Source: Warburgia ugandensis
Taxonomy: Eukaryota > Streptophyta > Magnoliopsida > Canellales > Canellaceae
Length of the DNA stretch: 64,000 nt
Reading direction: 5' to 3'
NCBI GenBank assembly: GCA_035236585.1
Contig: CP141132.1
Location: 27,983,445 to 28,047,444 of the forward strand
Both the position numbers and the translations under genes were made by a program. The notes below the pieces were generated by a model. That model searched no databases and was not told where the DNA came from. It saw only the letters and a list, made by a program, of their open reading frames with translations. Shown one piece after another: positions 31,253 to 43,629 of the stretch. Positions within the stretch are counted from its first letter, which is position 1, and each line of letters begins with the position of its first letter.

Positions 31253-34200
31253 TGTGATGACCTAGGTTTATCAAACACTTTTTCACAAATGCTTTGGAAA
31301 GGTGGGGCACCAATGTTTGGAAAATAGCTTCAAAAACAAAACAACACAAAACATTTTCAATGAATTTCATTTTAAAAACCCTGAGTATCAACCATCAACT
31401 CATTACTTAATTATTTATGATTTTTTTCATAATTTAAAATTTGAAAACTCAAATAATTTTTTCATTTTCCAAGTAAACCTTTTTTAAAACATGTTTATGT
31501 CTTCACAATCCATCCAGTCAATAGCCACAGTCCCTGCATTATCACAAATCAAGTCCAAATACCATAGATGTATATAGGCAGTCCAAGTAGAATTTAAAAC
31601 ATACCCTCTAACGAAGATTTCTCGATCAGCTACTTGTGTGGCTCCTTATCATTCTTGTCTATCTCTCAATATCTGAGGCATTGCAAAAATAATGCAATGC
31701 TTCAGCAAGCTACACTTGGTAGGGGATATAAGATGCATATGAAAACCATAATAAAACATTAGCTTCCACAATATAGTAATCTTTATGAGGCATCAAAACA
31801 TTTGCATCAATAATCAAGAATTTGCATGATTTTAACTTAAGATAAATCCAAACTTTTGAATAGGAATTTTTAAAGCACTTCAATATAATATCATAATTAA
31901 ATTCAACGATGCAATATGATATCCAAATCACAATCCAATCTAGAGTAAACTTTTTGAATATGTGTAAATATCATGAATAGATCCAATGATGCAATGCCAT
32001 ATGCAAATCATGGTTAGAACATCGAATAAAACTTCTAAATAGCAATATGAGTTAAAGAACATTAAATTCTTAAAATTGAAATAAAAATATATAATCATAA
32101 TCATCCAACCACTGCTAATCCACAAACACCTAGCCAATGTTGGGTCCACATATCCATCCAGTCAACACTGGGTATCCACAATGGTCATGAGCCCATACTG
32201 GGCATATCATAATGCCACAGAGTCATGGGTATTGTCACTCAGTCATGAAAGCAATACCTAAATCTCCAAGAAAATCAAGCACACATGCTATCACTCAATT
32301 GTACTCACAGCACTGTGCAAAATATACAAACAACTACTATACCGCAACAATAACCAACTCCTGAGTCTATATACTGCCACTCTCTACCGACACCAAAATG
32401 GGAGGCTAAGTGTTCATCATGCATGCAAGACTGATCAGATGCATAGAGTGGACTACCCATGATACCACTTCCTATGCATTTGCCCCTCTATAGGGTGGGT
32501 GTCTAATCATCTTGCAAAGTTAGAGAGCAGGTGGCCGCCCATACATCCCTTCTAGCATAGCATCCCCAAGCCCACACTTGTCTAAAACAAAACCCTCAGG
32601 CCTCCATGCCTAGATATAAAATGACAATAATATTAGGCTACATGCTTGTGTCATATCAAACCCATGGAAAGTACCTAATCATATGCATAGCTAATACTCC
32701 ACACCAAATCAAGCCTATCAAGCTTCCAGATCAAATCATGCAAAGATAAAACATGCCTTGCACTATTAAAACATTCTTTTTAAATGAATGACATGCAGTT
32801 CAAATCCATGAAAATCTAATCATAATATAACAATTCTCCATATACAAAACTATAACCTTATCATTTCATAAGTCATGCCATAAATACTGCATATATAATG
32901 TCACACAATAATCACATTTTATAAGTGATTTATGCATCTCAAACCTCATGCAATTATTAAAATTGCATCATAACCATATTAAAATATCATGCAATTTGTG
33001 AAAATTAGTGTCTTAAATTCCTCGTACCTAGAATACAGCTATCAAAATCCTCAGAATGGTCAATGGTTTAAATTGCATATCAATCAACATATTTGTCAAG
33101 TCATATGTACATTTTAGGTCAATCACTTACTCACAATTCTCATTTTTTACTCATCTAGTCTTTGATCATCATTAAATATGATGATCTTACCCTTATTGAT
33201 CTCCACTACTAGGTATAGCTCTTTATTTTGTAATATCCTCAAATCTTGGCTGTTGATTAAAGATCAACAATCCAAACCATACATCCATTCTCAACTTCTA
33301 TTGATCTCATCCTAACCTACAATCTATTTCATTTTTCAATATTTAATCTATTGATCCAACTGTCAAATCAAAGTCTAATAGATTAGATCAATAGTCCCTG
33401 ATCATCCTAATGTTCAATTTTTTAAGCTTAAGCAATTAGAATAATCCGATCATTAGATTAGTTCAATTATTCATTTTGAGATTTGATCTAACTTTATTGC
33501 ATTTATTTTCTAGGTTTCCTATAATTTAATTGCCTCTCACTAGCTCTTGTTTAGATTTGATGATTAACTCCTGCTCGGATCAGTCTAATCTATGTTTCTT
33601 GTGTTATCCTATGGTCCAAATTTATAAATATCAGTTTACCAACACAATCTAACTATTAGATCATTTCAGCTACAATGTTGGATCATTAACTTAATCATTT
33701 ATCAATGCTCGAGAACTTATGATTGGTAGATCTAGCCCACACAAGGTCTAATCTTACTCAATTATGGCTAATTATAGTCAAATCAGTGAATTGAAGAGTC
33801 AGGGTAGTAATTATACCTCTCATAGGTCAATTTGAGTGACATCAGGATGTTTACATGGTCGGATCATCAATTAATCATCTCGAAGGTACCTGATCTGCAC
33901 TATCCATAGCGATCAAACCATGATCATCCACCTGATCATCCCAGATTGAAGAATAAAGTAGTAACTCTGCTTAAATAATCTTAATGAATCATTTGATTGA
34001 TATTAATCATTGAAATTGATCTAATTTCATACCTCAAACATCGATTAATCTCAACAATTGATCAAGAATTGACTAGATCGCCTCAATCATGCTTTGGATA
34101 AAATAATCTCTGCTTCAAATTATGATCTGCCCATTACGAGGATCACAATGAATGGTAAGATCTTACAAATCTCACATTGCAAAATTCCTAATCAGGTTCA

Positions 34201-35281
34201 CTTCCAATTTTGATGGTTAGATAATCCCTGATTAAAGATCTGACCATTCCATAGAATAGATCGAGTTAAAAAATTCCTAGCACATGCTTTTCACTAAATG
34301 TTATCAGGTCGTTGGAGAAGACGGCCGACGTAGTCATCAGTGGTGACCCATTTCTAAATGGATTTCAAAATTTTCCAGAAGGAATTGTAGATCTAAGTCT
34401 CTCACCTACAATTCTTTGCAATTTGGTGAAGATCTAACATCATTTGTTGCAGAAACATATAAAAAATGGGGTGTCAGTCTCCAAATTTTTCCAATCACCA
34501 TTGTCATCTTCTTTCTTTAGTTTTCCTATTAAACATTGTTAGATCAGAAAAGGAGATTGGGGCTTTTGCTCCTCTCAATGTATCCAGCCAAGTTCAATTG
34601 TCAATTTTTCTAGTGAGGTGTGGATAGATCAATAATATGAATAGTGGGTCTTGATCATCTCTCTGTGCCAAGTAATATGGTTGGATAGGATCATTGATCG
34701 AAGCTGTCATTTTCTCTAGTGACATCATCTTCCCTCGCTCACCCTATTTCTCTGTTTTCTCCTCCTTGCTAGCATCACCAATGATTTCCCAACAATCGGT
34801 GTCTTCCCTCACGTACTCTCTTCTCTCCTCTTCCTCTCTTCCTTCTCCCCCTCTTTCTTCCTCTCTTCTTCTTCTTCCTCTTCTTCGCGTTTCCCTTCTT
34901 TCTATTTCTGTTGTCGTTGGGTGATAGTCTTCGATTGTCATCTGTCTTAAAGAAGGGGGATGCCATTATCAAAACAGCCCCTCCCTTTTAGTAAATATCT
35001 TTTTCTTTTTCCTTTTCTTTTTTTTCTTTCTCTAAAATGTCCTCAATATCCCAATCATCATATTTTCTTCATCCGTACTTCAATTTTAGTGTTCCATGTG
35101 CCATTAGAATCATTTTAATGCATACATTCCAAATTTGATAGCTTCAAGTTCCAATTTTGAGTTTTCAAAGGGATCACTTTCTAGAATTCAACTTTTTTAA
35201 GGAATTCAATTCCTAATTCTTTTACCAATTAAATTATAATATAAATCAATAAAATATGACTCAAAATTGAGGGTTGTTACA
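31253..35281 (-). repeat. C2 3' LTR (4029 bp)
   Basis: On the minus strand it starts TGTAACAACCCTCAATTTTG at 35281, beside a polypurine tract, and ends GGTCATCACA at 31253. The last 260 bp or so match the sister LTR at 38620-38881. It shares with C1 and C3 the upstream motif (34955-34983), the hairpin (31674-31704) and a GATC-rich middle. The pyrimidine-rich tract at 34795-34895 produces low-complexity reading frames only. Confidence 0.87.
31674..31704 (-). other. Hairpin near the sense end of the C2 LTR
   Basis: TGAGGCATTGCA and TGCAATGCTTCA form a 12-bp stem with one mismatch and a 7-nt loop, at the place equivalent to 9991-10019 in C1. Confidence 0.7.
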
Positions 35282-38200
35282 TTCTTCTCTCTTTATAAAA
35301 ATTTTGTCCTCAAAATTTATGTTCAGTACATCTCTATATAGTAACTCATGTTGTGTCTTACTCATCTCATTTTTGTTATAATCCTGGTCCAAGTTCTTGA
35401 AATTCTTTCTATGTTTTCTTTGGAAAACTTATGAATGCATCTTCATTTTATTGTATATTTAAGTTTTCATACTTCTCAACACTCATAAAACTTTCAATGA
35501 AAAACTCTTGAAACTTATAACGTTCATTAGTGTAACTTTTCTATTTCCTCCTAGGCAATATGATTCACTTCCATTGTGAACTCTCAAAATTAACCCCCTC
35601 TTCTTAATAAATCATCCATGCCTTCTATTACTTACCACATGGGTAGGTGTCTAGGTTTTTGTATCCATATCACAACTATCATTTATTTATTCCATGCTAC
35701 ATCCATAATTGATAGGTATCATAATTGCTTAGAGCTCATTCTCAATTCATAACATTCTGTTATTTTTCAATCTTTTGTCCACCAAATTTCTCATTAACAA
35801 TAGAATTCTTAAGTTAAAGTCAAACAAATCCTTTAAAGTACAAGTTCAAAGATCACAAAATTCCATAATTAAATCTATACAATATACTGCACATCCTTGT
35901 ATAAACTGAACTCATACTTTCAACTACTTTTCTATTTATTTATTTTTCCATTAGAATACTCATTGTATACCCTTACACTACAATTCTCTTATCTAAAAAT
36001 TATACAACTCCCATTGTGGCACTCTTACCCAATCAAAGTCAAGTTCTTATGTTTTCTAAGAATACATTAACCTTCATAGACATCATTAGTTTTCTCATCT
36101 ATTAGTATTGTGCATCTCAATTACATTTACACTTCATATCTAGATGATTAGATCTCACTTGTTTAATTGCACAAATATTTTGAACATCATCCTTAAATAA
36201 TTCTATATTTTCTTGTATTTTATATCGATAATATCTCCAAATCCTTACTATAATGCTCAAATGTCAAATTATTCCTTATAGGATTTGTTGGAATTACAAA
36301 GGGTTAACTTTCTCTCATCCTCTTGGTTAACGTTCCTTCTTAATTCAAATTGGATAACATGTCAAATATTTCCACATACACTTCCTCATCTCATTTATAC
36401 TATCTTAGCACAACCATATTGAGTATTTGAACCTTTTTATTTCTCTTAAATGAATCCTCACAATGTCATTGATATGTCCATACAAGAATTTCTTATTTCA
36501 ATTTTATCACTATGACAAACTTTTCTTTTCTACTTTTCATTACCTAAGCAATACCAAGACTTCCAAATCAATGCTTGTACATTACTATCTATAATTTTCA
36601 CTAGCTTCACTATAATTGTTCATGCACGTTATCAACTTGTTGCATCCATCCAATAAATTTCTCAACTTTGTATGCATCATCGTCATAAAATTCTTAGGGT
36701 GGAACTATTTCTCAAATTTCATTTCCACTACAAATACTTTGTTTTCTAATTGATTCTATGATCATTTATAGCATTCTATTTACTCCAACATTTCAGACAT
36801 TAATCCTTTCAAACCTCAAAATTTATTCTATTTATTAGCTCAAACTCTTTTAACTTAGACATAAAATCTTTAAAACTAGATCCCACTATTTCCTTTCACT
36901 AAATTTTATCACTCTTCCTAAACTGTCATTCAAGACTTCATAAGAACACAAAACACTTTCAAATTGAAAATGATGGCTAAATTAGGTCAATGAATCTCCA
37001 CTATCATCTTTATACATTCACATTCTCATCATTAAGTTATATATAACAACCATTCATTCTTGATCACATTTACCAAAAATCATTATAGTAAGTCATTGAT
37101 GATTCTAAATTAACTCACTTAATAAAATTTGACTTAACACCTAGTCATCAAATATCACATGTCTTGTTTGCTATTTTACGTTAACCATTTATAATGCTTT
37201 TCATTATATGTCAATTTCATTAGGTGCTCCTTCCTTTTAATCAACCACCTTGATTAGTTCATGAAATGTCATCAATACTTTATCCTTGCTTATTCACCAA
37301 GGTCAATAATACTTATAATCATACATGTCCTTTTCCAATTATTTACTTTCCAACTTATCTGTTCTCCTGATTATAATCAAATCATCTATAATTTATTTGT
37401 GTCTTTAATGTTGTGATGAAAATGTTCATGAGGTTTGAGTCCTTTCTCATTGTGCATGAGCTAAAAGTATTTCCTTGCACTAGATCCATATTATTTATAC
37501 ATGGTGTAGTCAAAACGTGTGCTTGATTGCGCAAAACTTAAATTTAGAGAAATTTGACAATCATATCTCAAACAATAGATGTACGTCCATGTGATGGTTT
37601 TATGACTCTCTTATAATAGTATACATCAATCACCAATTACTTCTTTAACATTTCTACTTTATATTACTGCATAAAATAGCTTGCACATATCTAATTCCGT
37701 CAACTAAGTAGTATAATATGTCATGGACTAGATCCTTTCATCATAACAACATCATATTTCTCTGCCCTCTTACAAGATCCTCATAATAAATTTTTAAGAA
37801 ATCCTTCATTCTTGTTCATAATATATACAACATTTATATCGTATTTCTCTATATCAAATACTTACTTGTAATATACTATTTATGCACTGTACTCTTCTCT
37901 CCAAACGACTTACTAATAATTGCATTTAAATTCGGGGTCCAAGATTAAACCATCTTTACAAATATGCAATTCTTTATAACAACATCCAAATCCTCTTTAT
38001 CTCAATATCTCTATTTATTTATTTTTTTCATCATGCCATAAAATTATCACTAAAAGATATCTACTAGACCAAACTCATTCTCATAATCGTCTAAATCTTT
38101 AAAATGTTCATTCTTTAAGACCAACTTAAGATCTTTTCTCATAAAAAAATAAAAAATCATGTACTCTCCATGGCTCTACAGATAATGTTCTCACTCTAGA

Positions 38201-38599
38201 ACTTGTACTCATAGTAAGTTGTCTCCATTAGTAAATCATTGATCATTAAATATTTTCAATTACAAACACTAACTCATGTATGTCATACTTTGATTCTTAC
38301 CTTGAGAACCTTACATTCCTCATAAGAATTTTGTGCTTCTTTTATTTAATCATTTCCTTTTTCTTGTCCACTCACAACTTCCAAATAAGTCATTTTCTAT
38401 TAATATTATGAACCCAACTTAGATAGAATTTTCATTCTATCCTTGCAAATTGTAGCTTCTCTGTCAACTCCTCTAAGCGATGTTTATTCAAATTTCAAAC
38501 TTTCAAAATGATTTAATCATTTAACTCATATGACCATATTTAATCTTCACATTGGACTACCATCTCAATTTGGACTTTTGGGACTGGCTGTGAGTGGTT
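35282..38599 (-). other. C2 interior, no recognisable coding sequence
   Basis: The polypurine tract is at 35282-35296 (minus sense GAGAGAAGAA, preceded by a GAGGACAAAATTT block). The rest is extremely poor in G on the plus strand, that is, A/G-rich in element sense, as LTR-retrotransposon interiors often are, but no domain survived well enough to name. At 3.3 kb it is shorter than a full gypsy interior. Confidence 0.6.
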
Positions 38600-38617
38600 G
38601 AACCTACCCTGATACCA
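38600..38617 (-). other. C2 primer-binding site
   Basis: Minus-strand TGGTATCAGGGTAGGTTC starts two bases inside the LTR end at 38620. The first nine bases fit initiator tRNA-Met as in A2, then it diverges. Confidence 0.75.
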
Positions 38618-38619
38618 AC

Positions 38620-38881
38620 TGTGATGACCAGGGTTTCTCAAACACTTCTTCACAAATCCTTTTGGAAGGCAGGGCCCCAATTTTTCATAAATCATTTCAA
38701 AAATAAAATAGAGGAAAATATTTTCAATGAATTTCATTTTAAAAACTCCAAGTGTCAACCATCAACTTGTTACTTAATTATTTATGATTTAGTTCAATAT
38801 TTAAATTTTGAAAACTGAAATAAAATTTTCAAGTTAAACTTTTTAAAATAAGTTTACTTATTCAAGACCCATCTAGTTGAC
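38620..38881 (-). repeat. C2 5' LTR end (truncated)
   Basis: About 260 bp match the end of the C2 3' LTR (31253 to about 31520), starting TGTGATGACC on the plus strand. The copy stops where B1 begins. Confidence 0.8.
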
Positions 38882-39834
38882 TATAATAACCCTAATTTTT
38901 GTAAATTGATTGAGAAAATCAATTTAGTTTGAATTTTTAGAAATTTTGGGCTGGAATATTAGGTTATTAAAATTTCTCTTTTTATAGAGATTAAAATATA
39001 ATTTAAAACTTAGAAATTATGAATTTACTCAAAAAAATGACGAAAATGACACTAAGTACATTCAAATCCAAGTTAAAAAAGAAAGATCAATAATTTTCTT
39101 CATTTTTATGAATAAAAGGGTAAAATGGTAATTTTACCCATAAACAAGATCTAAGACATCAATATTTAGAATGTACTAAAAAATATGACTCCAACACCAC
39201 TAAGTACACTCAATTCCGAGTTTGGGAGAATAAAATAAAATTTTCTTCATAAAAGGGCAAAATGGTCTTTTCACACCTCTGTGGGCCCACAAAGGAAGCC
39301 AACGGCCAAAAAATAGGTAATGAGTGGTCAAACCACTACCAGTTGCTAGTGGAGAAGTAGGTGGTAGTGGAGGATCCAATGTTAGTTTAATATTCAAAAT
39401 AATTGAGACATAATTATTATAAGTAGGTATGAAAATTTCAAAAATATCTATAAATACACCCCAAAAATGCTCCAAAATTGTTCATTAAATTTCTCATGAA
39501 ATCATCTTACTTAACCTAGAAAACAAGATCTAGATTCCTTCCCAAAATTCCATAACTCCCCAAAATCTCTCCTCTTTCACTTTCTCTTTCCTCTCTCTAG
39601 CTTGGAACAAGAGACCTAAATTCAATTAGGCACTCTGTTTCAAATCAAAACTCACAAATCCCCCATCCATACAACCCTAAACTACCTTATCTACAAAACC
39701 CCCAAATCAATTTTAAGATCCAACGGTTCAAACAACTAGAAATCACAAGACAAGTGGTTCTTGGGCTATCTTATCATCAAGTGGGTGCTAGTGTTAGGGT
39801 TTTCAGGTTTGTTGTGTTAGAGAATAGATCTTGT
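38882..39834 (+). repeat. B1: family B LTR head (truncated)
   Basis: It begins with a TGTAATAACCC-like start and CTAATTTTTGTAAATTG. It stays similar for about 900 bp to the start of B2 (59659 to about 60620), including shared blocks such as AAAAGGGCAAAATGGTC and the GTGGGCCCACAA palindrome. The right part of the LTR is missing. The right end is approximate. Confidence 0.75.
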
Positions 39835-40411
39835 GATAGGGGAGGGGGTGCCAGTATCAATTCTGGCCCCTCCTTTAATTATTTTATTTTATTTTCATTT
39901 TCCTTTAATTAGTTTATGTTTATTGTTAATCATGATGTTTTTCCTCATCATTCCTCCCAACATACTTTCAAACATAAGGCATGATTCCTACACATGATGT
40001 TTTATTAACATCTAATTATCATCAGACCAATATTTCTACAAGTGGGGCCCACTGGTACAATTACCAAATTACCATTCGTAAGAAAATTTGCGATTTATAC
40101 TTCCAAACTCCATTTTCACCAATATTAGTGTTCTTGAATTCATATCAATGAGTAGAATTCAAATTTGATAATTTCAATTGCCAAGTTATAAGTTTTTTTT
40201 ACTTTTAATTACCAAAATAGCCCTAACTTCGAAGTCCCATAACTTCTTCATCCAGACTCCGTTTTCAATGTTCTTTAGGTCATTTGATTCCATTTTCTGA
40301 GTACAATCCAATTATGTATGTTTTAATTCCTAACTTTTATTCCATAAAAATTTATTCTCCTAGAAGACTCATACTTCGATCATGCAATAGTAAAATTTTG
40401 GGGTTGTTATA
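39835..40411 (-). repeat. F: gypsy LTR head, minus strand (truncated)
   Basis: Read on the minus strand from 40411 it starts TATAACAACCCCAAAATTTT and carries the shared upstream motif at 39844-39873, like the heads of A and C LTRs. Sequence similarity to C1-C3 is only partial, so it may be a separate subfamily. It meets B1 tail to tail. Confidence 0.65.
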
Positions 40412-41593
40412 AGGACTATATACCACTGTGATATGGAGCCATCAATTTTCAGTGATTATGGGGGTTTGGGGATTTTCATATTATGGACTAAGGGTTACAC
40501 ATCCTAGACTTTTGTTTTTTACATAATTGAGCTTACCTAATTGATTGTCCTTCCATTTCTTTTGGATATTGCATGTGACTTGGATTACTACATTTTACTT
40601 GTGGATTTCCCCCCTCACAATTATGAGACCAATTTTCACAGTTATCATTTCCAATTTGATTTGAGGTGAAAAGAACTATTTTGCATGTGCATTGATGATT
40701 ATGCTTTTGTAAACCACCAATAGCTTTTGGTTTTGCCAAATCAAAGATTTATCAAACATTGGTTTGCTAACAATCATATTATGAGCATATAGTATACTAT
40801 TTGACCTTATCAGACTAAATAAATTTTTATCCATGTTGTACTTTGATATTTACACCTAGCGAGTGGCTTTGCCATTATTATTATAATACATGTTCATTTT
40901 CTAAACCGATGGTTTTGCCATGGTCAGCTTACTAAGGTGCTAGATTGCTTGAACATTATGAGTGATTCTGCATGATCATGTACTAATTTATTCTTACATA
41001 TGAAAGTGCATTGTGTTTGTGAAGACTAAGATGTTAGATGACTACATTTACATATGATAAATTCTCAAAATTTGTTGATTATTTATTACGTAAATCATGC
41101 ACTACATGACAAAATAGTGACTTATTGCACCTACACAAGAGCAAGCTCGTTGATACATTGCATTTGATTACAATGTCTCATATTTGAAGAATTAGAATGG
41201 AAGGATGAACAGGTCAAACGTGAAAGCAGTTGTGGAGTTCAAAATTTTAGAAGATTTAGATTTTCTAATATCTGAATGGTGAGTTTTACAACTTCAGGTT
41301 AGCTTTATGATTTATTGAAAAGTGTGAATGCATATTTACTTTCATGATTGTGGGCTCATTTGAGTTTAGTGGAATATGTTGTGATATGGTTGTGACAAGA
41401 GGTTCTAGGATGTTATAAGATTTTGTGTATTTGATTTCAAATGATGAAAATTATTTGTATCATCTTTTAGATGTTCTGCACGCATGAGCTAAATGTGCAT
41501 ATATCTATAAAATAGAGGAAACTCTGCTAGATTTTTTGTAGAAATGAAACATTCATTTCACCATAAAATCCTTGTGTTTGTGTAAGAAACAAC
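40412..41593 (+). repeat. C3 5' LTR fragment
   Basis: It is a direct repeat of about 45375-46520 in the 3' LTR, beginning AGGACTATATACCACT and keeping the hairpin (41151-41180). The head of this LTR is missing. Confidence 0.8.
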
Positions 41594-42339
41594 TTATAAT
41601 AGTAATCTAAGTCTAAATAATAAATTTAGACCAACTTAGCAAAATAGACACAACTTCATTAGCAAAATATAGTTAGAGAAGAATGGAAATGGAGTAGGAA
41701 AAAACCATTGTGAAGAGGAAGTGGAAATAATAATAATAAGTAGATAGGGTGACTATCCAAATATAAATCTTAGAAATGATTGATGTTAGGATTGATAATC
41801 AAGTTCTTTCTAAGAGGATAAATTGAAAATTACCAACTCTCTACAAAGAACTTGGTTAAACTAGAAAATCTAACAATTCAAAGGAATTTTAATGAGAAAC
41901 AATAGATATAAAAAGGGTTTGAAATAAAAGATTATAAAATCGCAGGATTTTGCATGGAAACTTGGTCAGAAGATTAGATTAAGATACTTATAAAAGGATA
42001 ATTAGAAGAGAAACATATAAGAAAAAGCGGCTGAAGTAAAGTAAGAAATTCTATTTCTAACCTGTAGGTGAGAAATAGTTATAGTTAAAAATTTCAAAGA
42101 TTCGTAACATATATATATATATATATATATAGGGGAGAGAAAGTGAGAAACAAGAAAGAAAATTCTTGATCAAACTAAATTGTGAAATCATTTAAGCCTA
42201 AATCATAACTTAAAACTAAGATCAATAAATAAACAAGAAGAATATCCAATTTGGACTAATTTGGTGAATGGTATAAAGAAACCTGATGAATGACGAGGAA
42301 CAAAATTTCAAGGACAAAATTCCTATAAGCAGAGAAGAA
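41594..42339 (+). other. C3 interior remnant and polypurine tract
   Basis: A-rich, with no domain recognised; an (AT)n microsatellite lies at 42109-42131. The GACGAGGAACAAAATTTC and AGGACAAAAT blocks and the purine tract AGCAGAGAAGAA lead into the LTR. Confidence 0.7.
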
Positions 42340-42937
42340 TGTAATAACCTTTAATTTTGACTTATTTTTAGTGTAATTATAATATATTTTAATTAAAAGA
42401 AAATAAAAAATGAATTCCTTGTAAATTAAACTCCAAGAAAATGACTCCTTCAAAAATTTAAAATTTGGATTTGAAAACTTCAAAAATGGAAAGTACACAT
42501 TGAGATAATTTCAATGACACTAATTTTGAACGAATTAGAGATTGGGGTGGAAAAAATCCCAAATTTTTCCTAATTTGGGGGAGTTCAAATTGATAATGAC
42601 GCCCCTAGTTTTGGCTATTTGTGGGTTATAGTGGATGCGCCACACAAGGAGCATAAGCGACACATGGGCAGGGGGCTGCCATGCATCAGCTGGGCTCCCT
42701 TACGTCGGGCAGCAACCCAAAATGAGACAAAAGGGGTGGACATTGACGTGGCAACAGAATTTTGCTTGCGACCCATGTGACACCCCTATTTCCATATCTC
42801 TGGCATGGTAGAAGACCGAGCATGCCTACCAAATCTAGTTAGACGAGTTGAACTTCTTTTCTCCTTCCACCCTCCAATCAGCAATGGACGGAACCCCATA
42901 ACCCACCTCCCTTGTTCTCTCTATTTCACTTCCCTCT

Positions 42938-43350
42938 AGCCAACGTAGCTCGATCGATTGTACTAGCCGTTCTTATCTCTTTATCTTCCCCACCTCTGGC
43001 CAACAAAGCCTAACTGGCATGCCAGCACTACCTCAGCTCCCCTCTCTCTTTTTGGTTAGGTTTCTGGCAATGATCAAGTTAGGCTGTCCAAGGGGATGGC
43101 CAAGCTATGGCTGCTGCCCACCACTCAAAATCCACGTTCCCTTTCTCCCCTTTTCTCCTCTTACACTCTCTTGTTCTGTCTTTTCCAACAGGCACAGCCT
43201 GACTAGCCATGGCAATCCACTCCCCATCTATCATCTCTTGCCTTTGTCCTCTTTCGGTTGGCACAACTTGACTAGTGTGCTAGCCTTATCCCTTTTGGTC
43301 TCCACCCTTTTGCTTCCCCCTCTGGTTGGTGTAGCCTGATGGGCATGCCA
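42938..43350 (+). repeat. Degenerate repeats in the C3 LTR
   Basis: About six imperfect copies of a segment like CTCTGGYYGGCRYAGCCTGA followed by CTRGCATGCCAG lie near 42938, 42992, 43050, 43183, 43252 and 43320, at uneven spacing of 55-130 bp. They are separated by C/T-rich spacers. Confidence 0.65.
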
Positions 43351-43629
43351 TCCCTTTGCCTCCTCCTCCCCCTATTTCCCTCCTCCTCCTTTGGCAAGTT
43401 TGGCAAGGGCCACTCCCTCGTGTCACTCGCTCCTAACTCACCTTGATGAGCTAAGTTGACATAGTGGGCCCCACTACACCCTTAAGCTTTGACCCCTTCT
43501 TATCTCCAATCCAAGAGGCATTCTACAAATCTGAGAGAATCATTACTACCCTTACAATGTGAGGAATAAGATCCATCTATCCATTCGTTGATAGGAGAAA
43601 ATCCAATCTTTATTGTGACTAGACCCTCG

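Larger units (their letters stand above)
31253..38881 (-). mobile_element. C2: family C gypsy element, heavily decayed
   Basis: In minus order, a truncated 5' LTR end (38620-38881), primer site, 3.34 kb interior, polypurine tract and full-length 3' LTR (31253-35281) are all in place. The interior has no long reading frame and no domain I can name, so the pol lineage is not shown directly. The primer site, polypurine context and LTR layout resemble Tekay/Del-type chromoviruses. It is old and broken beyond counting. It interrupts CACTA TNP2 sequence at its left end. Confidence 0.82.

Noticed and set aside
34694-34972. Ser/Leu-rich and Arg/Glu-rich reading frames
   Set aside because: They are produced by one pyrimidine-rich tract in the C2 LTR read on both strands; low complexity only.
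43019-43339. 106-codon reading frame on the plus strand, hydrophobic and proline-rich
   Set aside because: It lies inside the C3 LTR over its degenerate C/T-rich repeats, has no domain, and the matching zone of C1 does not keep the same protein.
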